A stretch of 64,000 bases of DNA, from the NCBI GenBank assembly GCA_023623185.1, contig JAMNXV010000171.1:27147-91146 (forward strand), read 5' to 3'. The notes below the pieces were generated by a model. That model saw nothing but the letters and a program-made list of their open reading frames with translations. It was not told where the DNA came from and did not search any database. Of this stretch, positions 7,942 to 15,257 are shown piece by piece (the first letter of the stretch is position 1; the number at the start of each line of letters is the position of its first letter). The translations under genes and the position numbers were made by a program. Source of the DNA: Bacillota bacterium. GTDB taxonomy: Bacteria > Bacillota > Sulfobacillia > Symbiobacteriales > Symbiobacteriaceae.

Positions 7942-8012
7942 GATACCTCCTCGGGGGTCGAAGGGCAGACCTGTAACACAAGGTCGAGCCCGCAGAGCCC
8001 CGAGGAGGTATC
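7942..8012 (+). promoter_or_regulatory. Long hairpin that sequesters the ribosome binding site of the 8016 gene
   Basis: GATACCTCCTCGGGG at 7942-7956 is the exact reverse complement of CCCCGAGGAGGTATC at 7998-8012. The right arm contains the GAGGAGGT Shine-Dalgarno sequence for the TTG start at 8016. A 15-bp GC-rich stem would hide the ribosome site fully. The 41-nt loop has its own small stem (GACCT with AGGTC). There is no T-run, so translational control is more likely than termination. A trans-acting factor, a small RNA or temperature could open it. Confidence 0.7.
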
Positions 8013-8015
8013 CTG

Positions 8016-8408
8016 TTGAACAAGGCGCAGATGTATTACGAGTTCTTGAAGGAAGAGGGTTACGTACCCCGCTACGACGCCGACGGTGACATTGTGTTCA
8101 AGGTCGAGGGAATGTCATATGTGCTCTTCCCCTCCGAAGATGACGACGAGTACTTCCGGCTGAGTCTGCCTAACTTCTGGAAGATCGAGAGCGATGAGGA
8201 GAGGCAGCGGGCGCTGGTCGCTGCCTGCCGGGTGAACGCCGAGATCAAGGTGGTGAAGGTTTACCCGGTGGCCGATAATGTCTGGGCCTCGGTGGAGATG
8301 CTTTTCGATCCCCCTGATGCGTTCAAGCCGGTGTTCAGCCGTGCGCTGCGGGTGATTCGGGCGGGAGTCGAGCACTTCGCCAGCATCATGCGCACGCCGG
8401 TGCAGTGA
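8016..8408 (+). CDS. YbjN-like domain protein
   Basis: 130 residues from a TTG start placed 6 bp after GAGGAGGT. The protein is acidic and resembles YbjN/T3SS-chaperone-like small alpha/beta proteins: MYYEFLKEEGYVPRYDADGDIVFKVEG, then an SEDDDEYFRLSLPNFW strand pair, and a VWASVEMLFDPPDAFKPVF helix region. The biochemical role is not established for most family members, although YbjN affects many phenotypes in enterobacteria. Its ribosome site lies inside a perfect 15-bp stem, so expression is probably controlled at translation. There is no clear partner gene. Family recognition is by pattern and moderately certain. Confidence 0.6.
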   Translation: MNKAQMYYEFLKEEGYVPRYDADGDIVFKVEGMSYVLFPSEDDDEYFRLSLPNFWKIESDEERQRALVAACRVNAEIKVVKVYPVADNVWASVEMLFDPPDAFKPVFSRALRVIRAGVEHFASIMRTPVQ

Positions 8409-8534
8409 GTGAATCTTACCCCCGCCGCCCCTGCCGGGACGGCGGGGCCCTTGTTAGGGCGATCTGGGTCCGGTGGGCGGGGGCACGTTGGGGAACTGCT
8501 TCGGGCCCCCGGCGCTGCCGGGGGCGGCGCCGCG

Positions 8535-9055
8535 GGGCGGGGGTGTAGGGCCGGCGCTGACCTGGGGGGATGCCCCGGGTCCAAGGCGTTGGTAACAATG
8601 TGCACTTTCGTGAAGTCCTTGCGGCAGAGGGGGTGCAGCGGTCGCGCACTCGGAAATGCTTGCGATGCGGGGACTTGAGGGAAGTGCACATTCTTTCCAG
8701 TGGCGCCGGTGGTGTTGGGGCAGCACCGGTGGGCGTGGGTGGATGGGCAGGCGACGACGATGGGGACGCGTCGATGGGTGGGGGTGCAGGGCTGGCCATG
8801 ACCCTGGGGGATGCCCCGTGGCCCAGGCGTTGGTAACAATGTGCACTTTCGTGAAGTCCTTGCGGCAGAGGGGGTGCAGCGGTCGCGCGCTCGGAAATGC
8901 TTGCGGTGCGGGGAGTTGAGGAAAATGCACATTCTTTCCAGTGGCGCCGGTGGTGTTGGGGCAGCACCGGTGGGCGTGGGTGGATGGGCAGGCGACGACG
9001 ATGGGGACTACGCCGGCGGGTGGGGGCGGATGGACAGGCGATGACGTTGGGGCTG
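8535..9055. repeat. 241-bp tandem repeat carrying a palindromic core, two copies plus a fragment
   Basis: Positions 8535-8775 and 8776-9016 are near-identical, with a further degenerate start at 9017-9055. Each unit contains inverted arms: AATGTGCACTT at 8597-8607 against AAGTGCACATT at 8682-8692, with inner arms AAGTCC at 8613-8618 and GGACTT at 8671-8676. In the second copy the right arm has drifted (ATGCACATT, GAGTTG), weakening the pairing. The surrounding 755-bp gap from 8409 to 9164 holds no convincing gene. Open frames there on both strands are by-products of high GC and repetition. Confidence 0.9.
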
Positions 9056-9164
9056 GGCGGCCGAGTGGGACGGCAGCTGGTGTCCGGGAACCGGGCCAAA
9101 CAGGATTTCATCGAAGCGGAGCGAACTGGGAGGAACAGGAAAACAGACCCCGGTGAGGTGATGG

Positions 9165-10199
9165 ATGGTGAGGCTCACTGAGGTGGCCGTGCCCTTCCAA
9201 CTCCTGAATGACAAAGAGTTGACGGACAGCGCCAGGATGCTATGGTGCTACCTGAGAGCGATCAGGAAACATCAGCCGCGCCTGACCTGGGCGGAACTGC
9301 GACGAGCGACCGGCATGCCGCAATACCGCCTGAAGCAGCACATGATCAACCTGGATGAACTCCGTTGGATCCAGTTCGACCCCCTGGGAGTCAGAGAGTT
9401 CGAGTGCCACGCTTCTTGGCGTGGCACCCGCGCCTTTACGATCCCGGTGGACCTGGTCTTGGACCGGCGTGTTCCCCATGGCGCCAAGTGGCTTTGGGTT
9501 CAAATTCGGGAGCTGGGCGAGTTCGATTACCCCAAGATCCAGCAAGTGATGAGGTGCTCCAGAAAGAGCCTGACCAAGTACATTCAGTGCCTGATCCAGT
9601 GCGGATGGCTGGTGGGAGAGGTGCGTCGATCCGGTCCCAGGAAAGTATTCAAGTTCGAGACCCTGAACATCGTCGAGGAAAACCGCCACGCAGACGTCCA
9701 GGATTTCTATGAGGGCTTGCGCATCGCCAGGAGTAAGGAACGGTACTCGGTTGGCCAGTACATCCTGAAGTGCATCGTGGCCACACTGGTGGTAGACGAA
9801 CTGCTGATTGAGCACGGGGAGTTGCTCGGGCTTGTCAATCCCTTCACGGGTGGCCGGCTGCATTACGACCTGCTCCTTCCCGCCTCCCGAGTGGCCTTGG
9901 AATTCCAGGGGCCGCAGCACTATCGGACCACGGAGCGGTACCCGTCGGAAAAGGACTTGCGGGAGCAGCAGATGCGCGACGAAGTCAAGCGGCGGTTCAG
10001 CCAGACCCGCGGAATCGCCCATATTGAGGTTACAGCCGCCGACCTGAGTATTGAGAGCATCGCCGCCCTGCTGCGGCGACACAACGTCCCGCTCAGAGCC
10101 CATCTGGACGATCAGAGGCACCTGGTGGATGCCATTGAGGCCGAAGCGGCAAAGTATCGCCGGTGGGCGGAGCGGCTTGGCAAGCGGTCCTCTCGGTGA
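9165..10199 (+). CDS. Helix-turn-helix protein fused to a PD-(D/E)XK-like nuclease domain
   Basis: 344 residues. The first 175 look like two tandem winged-helix units: LLNDKELTDSARMLWCYL, WAELRRATGMPQYRLKQHM, and later KWLWVQIREL with MRCSRKSLTKYIQCLI. The C-terminal 140 residues resemble small VSR/homing-type nucleases: HYDLLLPASRVALEFQGPQHY, then RDEVKRRFSQTRGIAHIEV. The D...ExQGxQHY pattern and the trailing RDxxK helix match nucleases found in phage and defence genes. DNA cleavage is predicted from these residues but unproven. The gene stands alone beside the 241-bp tandem repeat. It could be a mobile, defence or repeat-associated gene. The start (ATG 9165 or GTG 9168) follows GTGAGGTG. 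Confidence 0.6.
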   Translation: MVRLTEVAVPFQLLNDKELTDSARMLWCYLRAIRKHQPRLTWAELRRATGMPQYRLKQHMINLDELRWIQFDPLGVREFECHASWRGTRAFTIPVDLVLDRRVPHGAKWLWVQIRELGEFDYPKIQQVMRCSRKSLTKYIQCLIQCGWLVGEVRRSGPRKVFKFETLNIVEENRHADVQDFYEGLRIARSKERYSVGQYILKCIVATLVVDELLIEHGELLGLVNPFTGGRLHYDLLLPASRVALEFQGPQHYRTTERYPSEKDLREQQMRDEVKRRFSQTRGIAHIEVTAADLSIESIAALLRRHNVPLRAHLDDQRHLVDAIEAEAAKYRRWAERLGKRSSR

Positions 10200-10319
10200 G
10201 CAGTGCACACCCAGGCGTGTGTCGGGCCCAGGCATGTGCCGCCGCCCAAGCCTAGACGAAGCAAGAGGGGTCTACACGGCAAAGGCCTGTCCGGATTCGG
10301 ACACCGTCTGGGCCGTTTG

Positions 10320-10371
10320 TTGACACGTGTATAGCCCATTGCTACATTGGGTAAGGATTTTGGCTATAGCC
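10320..10371 (+). promoter_or_regulatory. Promoter and palindromic operator of the ABC importer
   Basis: TTGACA at 10320-10325, a 17-bp spacer and TACATT at 10343-10348 form a near-consensus sigma-A promoter. A half-site TATAGCC at 10330-10336 lies between the boxes. The perfect palindrome GGCTATAGCC at 10362-10371 lies just downstream of the -10. The repeated ATAGCC element suggests a repressor site. A second dyad, TGTCCG-GATT-CGGACA, sits upstream at about 10288-10303. Confidence 0.7.
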
Positions 10372-10428
10372 ATATTGAGGGATCCAAAGATAGACTGCCT
10401 ACAGCGGCGATTGGAGGACGACAGCTCT

Positions 10429-11433
10429 ATGAAAACCAACCTCGTGCGGGTTCTGGCCGCAGTGCTCACCATCGGTCTACTGGCGGGCTGCGGCGGGAGA
10501 CCGCAGGATGCATACCAGAAAGAACCTGCCACGCCGTCCGCGCCGGAGCCCGTGGCCACGCTGAAGATCGGGCAGATCCCGACGATCGACGGCCTGCCCT
10601 TCTGGGTAGCTCAGAGCAAGGACTACTACCGGCAGCAGGGCGTCGAGGTCGAACTGGTCCGGTTCAAGTCGGCCACCGAGCGTGACGCCGCCCTGGCCAG
10701 CGGGCAGATCGACGGCACGCTCACCGACATCATGGGCGCCGTGACCCTGCACGACAACGGCACGCCGGTGCAGATCACCTCCATCAACCTGGGGGCCACC
10801 ATCGAGGAGGGGCCGTTCGCCATCATCTCCGCCCCCGGATCGGGCATCACCAAGGCCGAGCAGCTGAAGGATGTCGAGATCGCGATCGCGACCAACACCA
10901 TCATCCACTACGTCACCGAGAAGCTGCTGCTGGAGAACGGCTTCGCCCCGGAGGAGATCAAGACCATTTCCATCCCGCAGATCCCGCTGCGGTTTGAAAA
11001 CCTGATCAACGGCACCATCAAGGCAGCCACTCTTCCCGAACCGCTGCTCTCCCTGGCGGTGGCCAAGGGCGGCACCGTGGTGCTGAACGACGCCGAGGCC
11101 AAGCGGAACTACTCGCAGTCCGTCATCGTGTTCCGGGAGGACGCGGTGCGGGAGAAGGCCGACGCGATCAAGCGCTTTTTCGTGGCCTACAACATGGCGG
11201 TGATCGACATCAAGGAGGATCCCGAGGCGTACAAGGAGCTGCTGGCCACCGAGGCCAACCTGCCGCCCGAGATCAAGGACTCCTGGAAGGTGATCACCTT
11301 CTCGCCCGCACAGGCTCCGGGCCGGGCTGAGGTCGAGGACGTCGTGGACTGGCTGCTGGAGAAGGGGTTCATCTCCAAGCCGGTGTCGTACGAGGAGATC
11401 GTCAACACCACGCTCTATCCTCAGGGGCAGTAA
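10429..11433 (+). CDS. ABC transporter substrate-binding lipoprotein, NitT/TauT (NMT1-like) type
   Basis: Extracytoplasmic solute receptor of a three-gene importer. The signal peptide ends in LLAGCGG, a lipobox that places the lipid-anchored Cys near residue 23. The mature part has the NMT1/SsuA-like start TLKIGQIPTIDGLPFWVAQS, the DYYRQQGVEVELVRF motif and a TLPEPLLSLAVAKGG hinge segment. The length of 334 residues is normal. The start at ATG 10429 follows TTGGAGG by 11 bp. The ATP-binding protein and permease follow in the same direction. Substrate candidates for the family are nitrate, sulfonates, taurine or thiamine precursors. No biosynthetic neighbour distinguishes them here. Confidence 0.85.
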   Translation: MKTNLVRVLAAVLTIGLLAGCGGRPQDAYQKEPATPSAPEPVATLKIGQIPTIDGLPFWVAQSKDYYRQQGVEVELVRFKSATERDAALASGQIDGTLTDIMGAVTLHDNGTPVQITSINLGATIEEGPFAIISAPGSGITKAEQLKDVEIAIATNTIIHYVTEKLLLENGFAPEEIKTISIPQIPLRFENLINGTIKAATLPEPLLSLAVAKGGTVVLNDAEAKRNYSQSVIVFREDAVREKADAIKRFFVAYNMAVIDIKEDPEAYKELLATEANLPPEIKDSWKVITFSPAQAPGRAEVEDVVDWLLEKGFISKPVSYEEIVNTTLYPQGQ

Positions 11434-11608
11434 CGCCCTGCACGACGGACATAGCCTCCAGACGTGAATGTGAGCGGGCGACGCCTGTGTGGAGGCGCCT
11501 ACAGGAGCACCGGACGGCGTGTGCCGGCGACCCCCGGGCGGAGGCACGGAACGTCGAGGAGAGCCGGGCGCGGTGTGCGACACCGACGCCCGGTTGGAGG
11601 AGCCAAAT

Positions 11609-12334
11609 ATGATCAAAGCACGCAACGTGAGTTATGCTTATGGGGAGACGGTCGCGTTACGCGACGTCTCCTTTGACCTGCCTCAGGGAGAAACACTGGC
11701 GGTGGTAGGGCCCTCCGGCTGCGGCAAGACCACTCTGCTGGGGCTCATCGCCGGGCTCATGCCCATCACCGGCGGGGAGCTCCTGGTGGACGGGGCGCCG
11801 GTACAGCCCCGCCGCCCGGGAACTGCGCTGATCCTGCAGGATTATGGGCTGCTTCCCTGGAAAACCGTTCGTGAGAACGCCGCGCTGGGCCTGCGCATCC
11901 GCCGGCTGCCGCCGGACGGGGCGGACCAGGCCCTGCGGGAGGTGGGCATCGCCGACCTGGCCAGCCGCTGGCCGCACCAGCTCTCGGGCGGCCAGCAGCA
12001 GCGGGTGGCCATCGCCCGCTCGCTGGCGCTGGGGCCCGACCTCCTGCTCATGGACGAGCCCTTCTCCGCGCTGGACGCCCTCACGCGGGAGGAGATGCAG
12101 GACCTGCTGCTGGCTATCTGGCGCAAGCGGAAGACCAGCCTGGTGCTCGTCACCCACTCCATCACCGAGGCGGTCTACCTGGGCCAGCAGATCATGGTGC
12201 TTTCGCCCCGCCCCGGGCGCGTTGTCGGCCTGTTCGAAAACCCCGCTGTGGGCGACCGGCGGGCCGCCGCCTTCCACAGCATGGTCAACCAGGTGCGCGA
12301 CGCCCTGGAGAAGGGGGTGAACGGCGGTGCCTAA
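11609..12334 (+). CDS. ABC transporter ATP-binding protein, NitT/TauT type
   Basis: Cytoplasmic ATPase powering the importer. The 241-residue protein has Walker A GPSGCGKTT near residue 34, the Q-loop LILQDYGLLPW near 75, signature LSGGQQQR near 126, Walker B LLLMDEP near 146 and the H-loop VLVTHSITEAV near 180. The ATG at 11609 follows TTGGAGG. The 175-bp gap from the receptor gene has no clear terminator, so co-transcription is likely. Its stop overlaps the permease start by 8 bp, giving translational coupling. Confidence 0.92.
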   Translation: MIKARNVSYAYGETVALRDVSFDLPQGETLAVVGPSGCGKTTLLGLIAGLMPITGGELLVDGAPVQPRRPGTALILQDYGLLPWKTVRENAALGLRIRRLPPDGADQALREVGIADLASRWPHQLSGGQQQRVAIARSLALGPDLLLMDEPFSALDALTREEMQDLLLAIWRKRKTSLVLVTHSITEAVYLGQQIMVLSPRPGRVVGLFENPAVGDRRAAAFHSMVNQVRDALEKGVNGGA

Positions 12335-13076
12335 GTACCGCTGGTATCACTACGCCATCTCCCTGGCGATCCTCGCCCTGCTGTGGGAGGGTCTGGCCAT
12401 CTGGCTCGACATCGCCGCCTTCCCCAGGCTGGGAGCGGCGCTCAGCGCCTTCATCAAGGGGGTCGGGCCCGGCGGGGAGCTGGTGGAGCACTTCCTCATC
12501 TCGGCCTACCGCGTGGCCGCCTCAACCCTGATCTCCCTGGCCGTCGGGGTGCCGCTTGGGCTCTATCTGGGCCGCGCGGGCGGCCCCATCGGGTCGGTGC
12601 TGCTCTACCTGACCTATCCGGTGCCCAAGGTGGTCTTCCTGCCGGTGATCATGGTCGTGCTGGGGATCGGTGATACATCGAAGATCTTCCTGATCACGCT
12701 GGTGATCTTCTTCCAGATCCTCGTGACGGTGAAGGATGCCGCCGCCAACGTCCCGCGCGGGCTGATCCGCTCGGTGCAGTCGCTGGGCGGCAGCGAGTGG
12801 CAGATCTACCGGCACGTCATCCTGCCGGCCGCGCTGCCCGCGATCTTCACCGCTCTCCGGTTGAGCACGGGCACGGCCGTGGCCGTCCTGTTCTTCGCCG
12901 AGACCTACGCCACCCGGGTGGGGCTGGGTTCGTTCGTGTGGGATACCTGGTCGATGCACGCGTACGGTAAGATGTTCGCCGGCGTCATGGCGATGGCGCT
13001 GATGGGTTTTGGCTTCTACGTGCTGCTGGATGTCGCGGAGCGACTCCTCTGCCCGTGGGCGGAGAAGCAGCGGTAA
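12327..13076 (+). CDS. ABC transporter permease, NitT/TauT type
   Basis: Integral membrane subunit, 249 residues with about six transmembrane helices. It carries the BPD_transp_1 EAA-like loop: SLGGSEWQIYRHVILPAALPAIFTALRLS, where SLGGS..Q.......PAALP contacts the ATPase. The GTG start at 12327 lies within the end of the ATPase gene and follows AAGGGGGTGA. It completes the receptor-ATPase-permease operon. The stop codon TAA merges directly into a 36-bp tandem repeat. Confidence 0.9.
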   Translation: MPKYRWYHYAISLAILALLWEGLAIWLDIAAFPRLGAALSAFIKGVGPGGELVEHFLISAYRVAASTLISLAVGVPLGLYLGRAGGPIGSVLLYLTYPVPKVVFLPVIMVVLGIGDTSKIFLITLVIFFQILVTVKDAAANVPRGLIRSVQSLGGSEWQIYRHVILPAALPAIFTALRLSTGTAVAVLFFAETYATRVGLGSFVWDTWSMHAYGKMFAGVMAMALMGFGFYVLLDVAERLLCPWAEKQR

Positions 13077-13219
13077 TGTTCACCTGCTGATGTGCGGCCG
13101 CAACGGCGGCAATGTTCGCCTACGGCTGTGCAGCCGCAACAGGGGTGATGTTCGCCTGCTGCTGTGCAGCCGCAGCAGCAGTGGTGTTCGCTAACGGCGG
13201 TGCGCAGCCGCACCGTTGA
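13076..13219. repeat. 36-bp tandem repeat, four units
   Basis: Units begin at 13076, 13112, 13148 and 13184, each starting ATGTTCGCC or GTGTTCGCT and containing TGTGCAGCCGCA. Divergence is about 20-30 percent between units. The first unit overlaps the last base of the permease stop codon. The array fills the gap up to the menG ribosome site. Confidence 0.85.
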
Positions 13220-13274
13220 TGCAGATAGGTTGATGCAGACAGGTTCCACGTACACAAGTTGAGGAGGCGTTTTG

Positions 13275-14030
13275 ATGGCCCCAGGCTACCAGCCTCCGGC
13301 CCCGGAGGAGAAGGAGCAATACGTCCGCGAGCTCTTCGACAAGATCGCGGAGAACTACGACGCGATGAACCAGGTGATGTCGGCCGGCCAGTGGGAGCGG
13401 TGGCACCGGGAGTTCGTCGGCCACACCCAGTTCCGGCCCGGCGACACCATCCTGGACGTGGCCTGCGGCACCGGCGATCTGACCCTGCTTGACGCCGCGC
13501 AGGTTGCCCCCGACGGCAAGGTCGTCGGGGTGGACATCTCCGAGGGGATGCTGGAGGTGGGCCGGCGCCGGGTGGCGGCCTCGCCGTATAAAGACATCAT
13601 CACCCTGCAGCTCGGCAACGCCATGGACCTGCCGTTTCCCGACAACACCTTCGACGGGGTGACCATGGGCTGGGCGATGCGCAACGTCGCATCGATTCCC
13701 CGGACCCTGGCGGAGATCCACCGCGTCCTGAAGCCCGGCGGCCGCTTCATCTGCCTGGAGGCCGCCAAGCCCTTCAGCCGGGTCATCCGCTTCGGCTTCT
13801 TTGTGTACTGGAAGACGTTCCTGCCCCTCATCGACTGGTTCGTGGTGAAGGCGGGCCGCCAGGCCAAAATGCGCCCGTACACCTACCTCTCCCGGTCGCT
13901 GGACAACTACCCCTTCCCGGACCAGCTGGAGGATCTCTTCCGGGAGGCCGGCTTCGTGGAAACGGATTACCAGCTCCTGATGCTGGGGACGGTGGCGATT
14001 CATGTGGGAACCAAACCCCGCGAAGGGTAG
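13275..14030 (+). CDS. menG: Demethylmenaquinone methyltransferase, UbiE/MenG family
   Basis: SAM-dependent C-methyltransferase making menaquinone from demethylmenaquinone. The 251-residue protein begins with the diagnostic LFDKIAENYDAMNQVMS and W..WHREFV region. It has SAM motif I LDVACGTGDLT near 60, GNAMDLPFPDNTFD near 117, MGWAMRNV, EIHRVLKPGGRFICLE and the family-specific YTYLSRSLDNYPFPDQL. The ATG at 13275 follows GAGGAGG by 7 bp and is preferred over the TTG at 13272. No other menaquinone gene lies in the window. The acetyltransferase gene starts inside its 3' end. Confidence 0.85.
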   Translation: MAPGYQPPAPEEKEQYVRELFDKIAENYDAMNQVMSAGQWERWHREFVGHTQFRPGDTILDVACGTGDLTLLDAAQVAPDGKVVGVDISEGMLEVGRRRVAASPYKDIITLQLGNAMDLPFPDNTFDGVTMGWAMRNVASIPRTLAEIHRVLKPGGRFICLEAAKPFSRVIRFGFFVYWKTFLPLIDWFVVKAGRQAKMRPYTYLSRSLDNYPFPDQLEDLFREAGFVETDYQLLMLGTVAIHVGTKPREG

Positions 14031-14508
14031 CGAAGGGGCAGCGGTCCGCATCCGCCCGTTCGACTACGTGACGGACACCGGAGCGCTCCTCTCCTTCATG
14101 CCCGAACTCTACGAGACGAACTTCCCCGGGTTCGTCGTGGACGTCGAGTTCATGGCCCGCAGGCGCAGCCAGCTGCGGGCGGCGGTCCGCGACCCTTCCC
14201 AGAAGGTGCTGGTGGCCGAGGACAGCCTCGGTGTGTGCGGCTTCATCTGGCTGGTCATGGAGCAGGAGTTCAGCCGGCGCCGCCGGGGCGAGGTGAGCGC
14301 CATTTACGTGCACCCCCGGGCGCGGGGCCGGGGCGTCGGCCGCCAGTTGATGGAGGCCGGCGAGGAGCACCTGCGGTCCTGCGGGTGCCAGTCCGTGATG
14401 CTCATGGTGACCGCCACCAACCAGGCCGCGCTGTCGCTCTACAGGTCGCTGGGCTACGAGACCACCCGCTATCAGATGGAGAAGCCGCTTCCCCGCAAGT
14501 CCAGGTGA
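14002..14508 (+). CDS. GNAT family N-acetyltransferase
   Basis: 168 residues. The acetyl-CoA-binding motif A is clear: GEVSAIYVHPRARGRGVGRQLM at about 95-115, with the R/Q-GxG/A-type RGRGVG loop, followed by MLMVTATNQAALSLYRSLGYETT. These are the hallmarks of the Gcn5-related fold. The start at ATG 14002 lies 29 bp inside the menG gene, so the two are coupled. The substrate is unknown and could be a protein N-terminus, a small amine or an antibiotic. The family call is firm. Confidence 0.88.
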   Translation: MWEPNPAKGSEGAAVRIRPFDYVTDTGALLSFMPELYETNFPGFVVDVEFMARRRSQLRAAVRDPSQKVLVAEDSLGVCGFIWLVMEQEFSRRRRGEVSAIYVHPRARGRGVGRQLMEAGEEHLRSCGCQSVMLMVTATNQAALSLYRSLGYETTRYQMEKPLPRKSR

Positions 14509-14623
14509 TGCGGGGTTCGTGGCCGGGCAACGGCGGGCGAACTTTTGGTCGGTTGAACCGCTCCCATCGCGGGGCGATGATCGTCCATACAAATGGAACA
14601 TTGGTCTAAAGGAGGATGCAGAA

Positions 14624-15196
14624 GTGTACGATGTCGCGATTGTGGGTGGAGGGCCCGCCGGTGCGAGCGCTGCGACGTTCACCGCCCGGGCCGGGCTGCA
14701 GACGCTGCTCCTGGATGCCGACCAGTCCATGACCCGCCGTGCCTGGATTCCCAACCACCTGGGCTTCCCCGATGGGGTGTCGGGCCCCGATCTGGTGGAC
14801 CTGGGCAAGCAGCAGGCCCAGACCGCCGGGGCCAACCTGGTGAAGGCCAAGGTGACGGCCGTCCGCCGCGAGGGCGAGGGGTTCCGCCTGGAGACCGAGG
14901 GCGGGGAGACCTATGAGGCCCGTCAGGTGATCCTCTGCCTGGGCGCCAACTGCGAGCTGGCCCGGCAGGCGGGGGCGGAGATCGTCGAGGGGCCGGAGCC
15001 CCGCATCAAGGAGGTCGTCGCCGTGGACCGGGAGGGCCGGACCAGGGTCGAGGGCCTCTGGGCCGCCGGCACCTGCGCCGGCGTCAGCGTGCACACCATC
15101 ATCACCGCCGGCGACGGGGCGCGGGTGGCCATCAACCTGGTCAGCGCGGTCAAGGGCGCCCGGCACGTGGACCACGAGGTCATCGCTTCCAACTGA
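14624..15196 (+). CDS. Short FAD-dependent oxidoreductase, thioredoxin-reductase-like fragment
   Basis: 190 residues from the GTG at 14624, 7 bp after AAAGGAGG. The N-terminus is YDVAIVGGGPAGASAATFTARAGLQTLLLD, a classic FAD-binding fold. The C-terminus, VDREGRTRVEGLWAAGTCAG then THTIITAGDGARVA-like sequence, matches the second FAD contact of thioredoxin-reductase-like enzymes. The NADPH-binding domain and the CxxC active site of full-length enzymes (about 310 residues) are missing, and residues run directly from one FAD half to the other. This looks like a designed single-domain family rather than a truncation, because start and stop are clean. The electron partner is unknown. Confidence 0.72.
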   Translation: MYDVAIVGGGPAGASAATFTARAGLQTLLLDADQSMTRRAWIPNHLGFPDGVSGPDLVDLGKQQAQTAGANLVKAKVTAVRREGEGFRLETEGGETYEARQVILCLGANCELARQAGAEIVEGPEPRIKEVVAVDREGRTRVEGLWAAGTCAGVSVHTIITAGDGARVAINLVSAVKGARHVDHEVIASN

Positions 15197-15211
15197 AGCA
15201 GAAACGAGACA

Positions 15212-15250
15212 GCGGGCGGCTCCTGCCTGTGAGGGCTGGGAGCCGCCCGC
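15212..15250. terminator. Bidirectional hairpin between convergent genes
   Basis: GCGGGCGGCTCC at 15212-15223 pairs perfectly with GGAGCCGCCCGC at 15239-15250. It lies between the FAD protein stop (15196) and the MFS stop (15258). T-tracts are poor on both sides, so termination efficiency is uncertain. Confidence 0.55.
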
Positions 15251-15257
15251 CGCGCGG

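Noticed and set aside
8416..9111. Overlapping minus-strand frames across the 241-bp repeat
   Set aside because: They are low-complexity Pro/Arg/His translations of the repeat with no ribosome site, and vary with repeat phase.
13076..13219. CRISPR array, because the repeat period is 36 bp
   Set aside because: Units are contiguous without unique spacers, diverge by 20-30 percent, and no cas genes are present.
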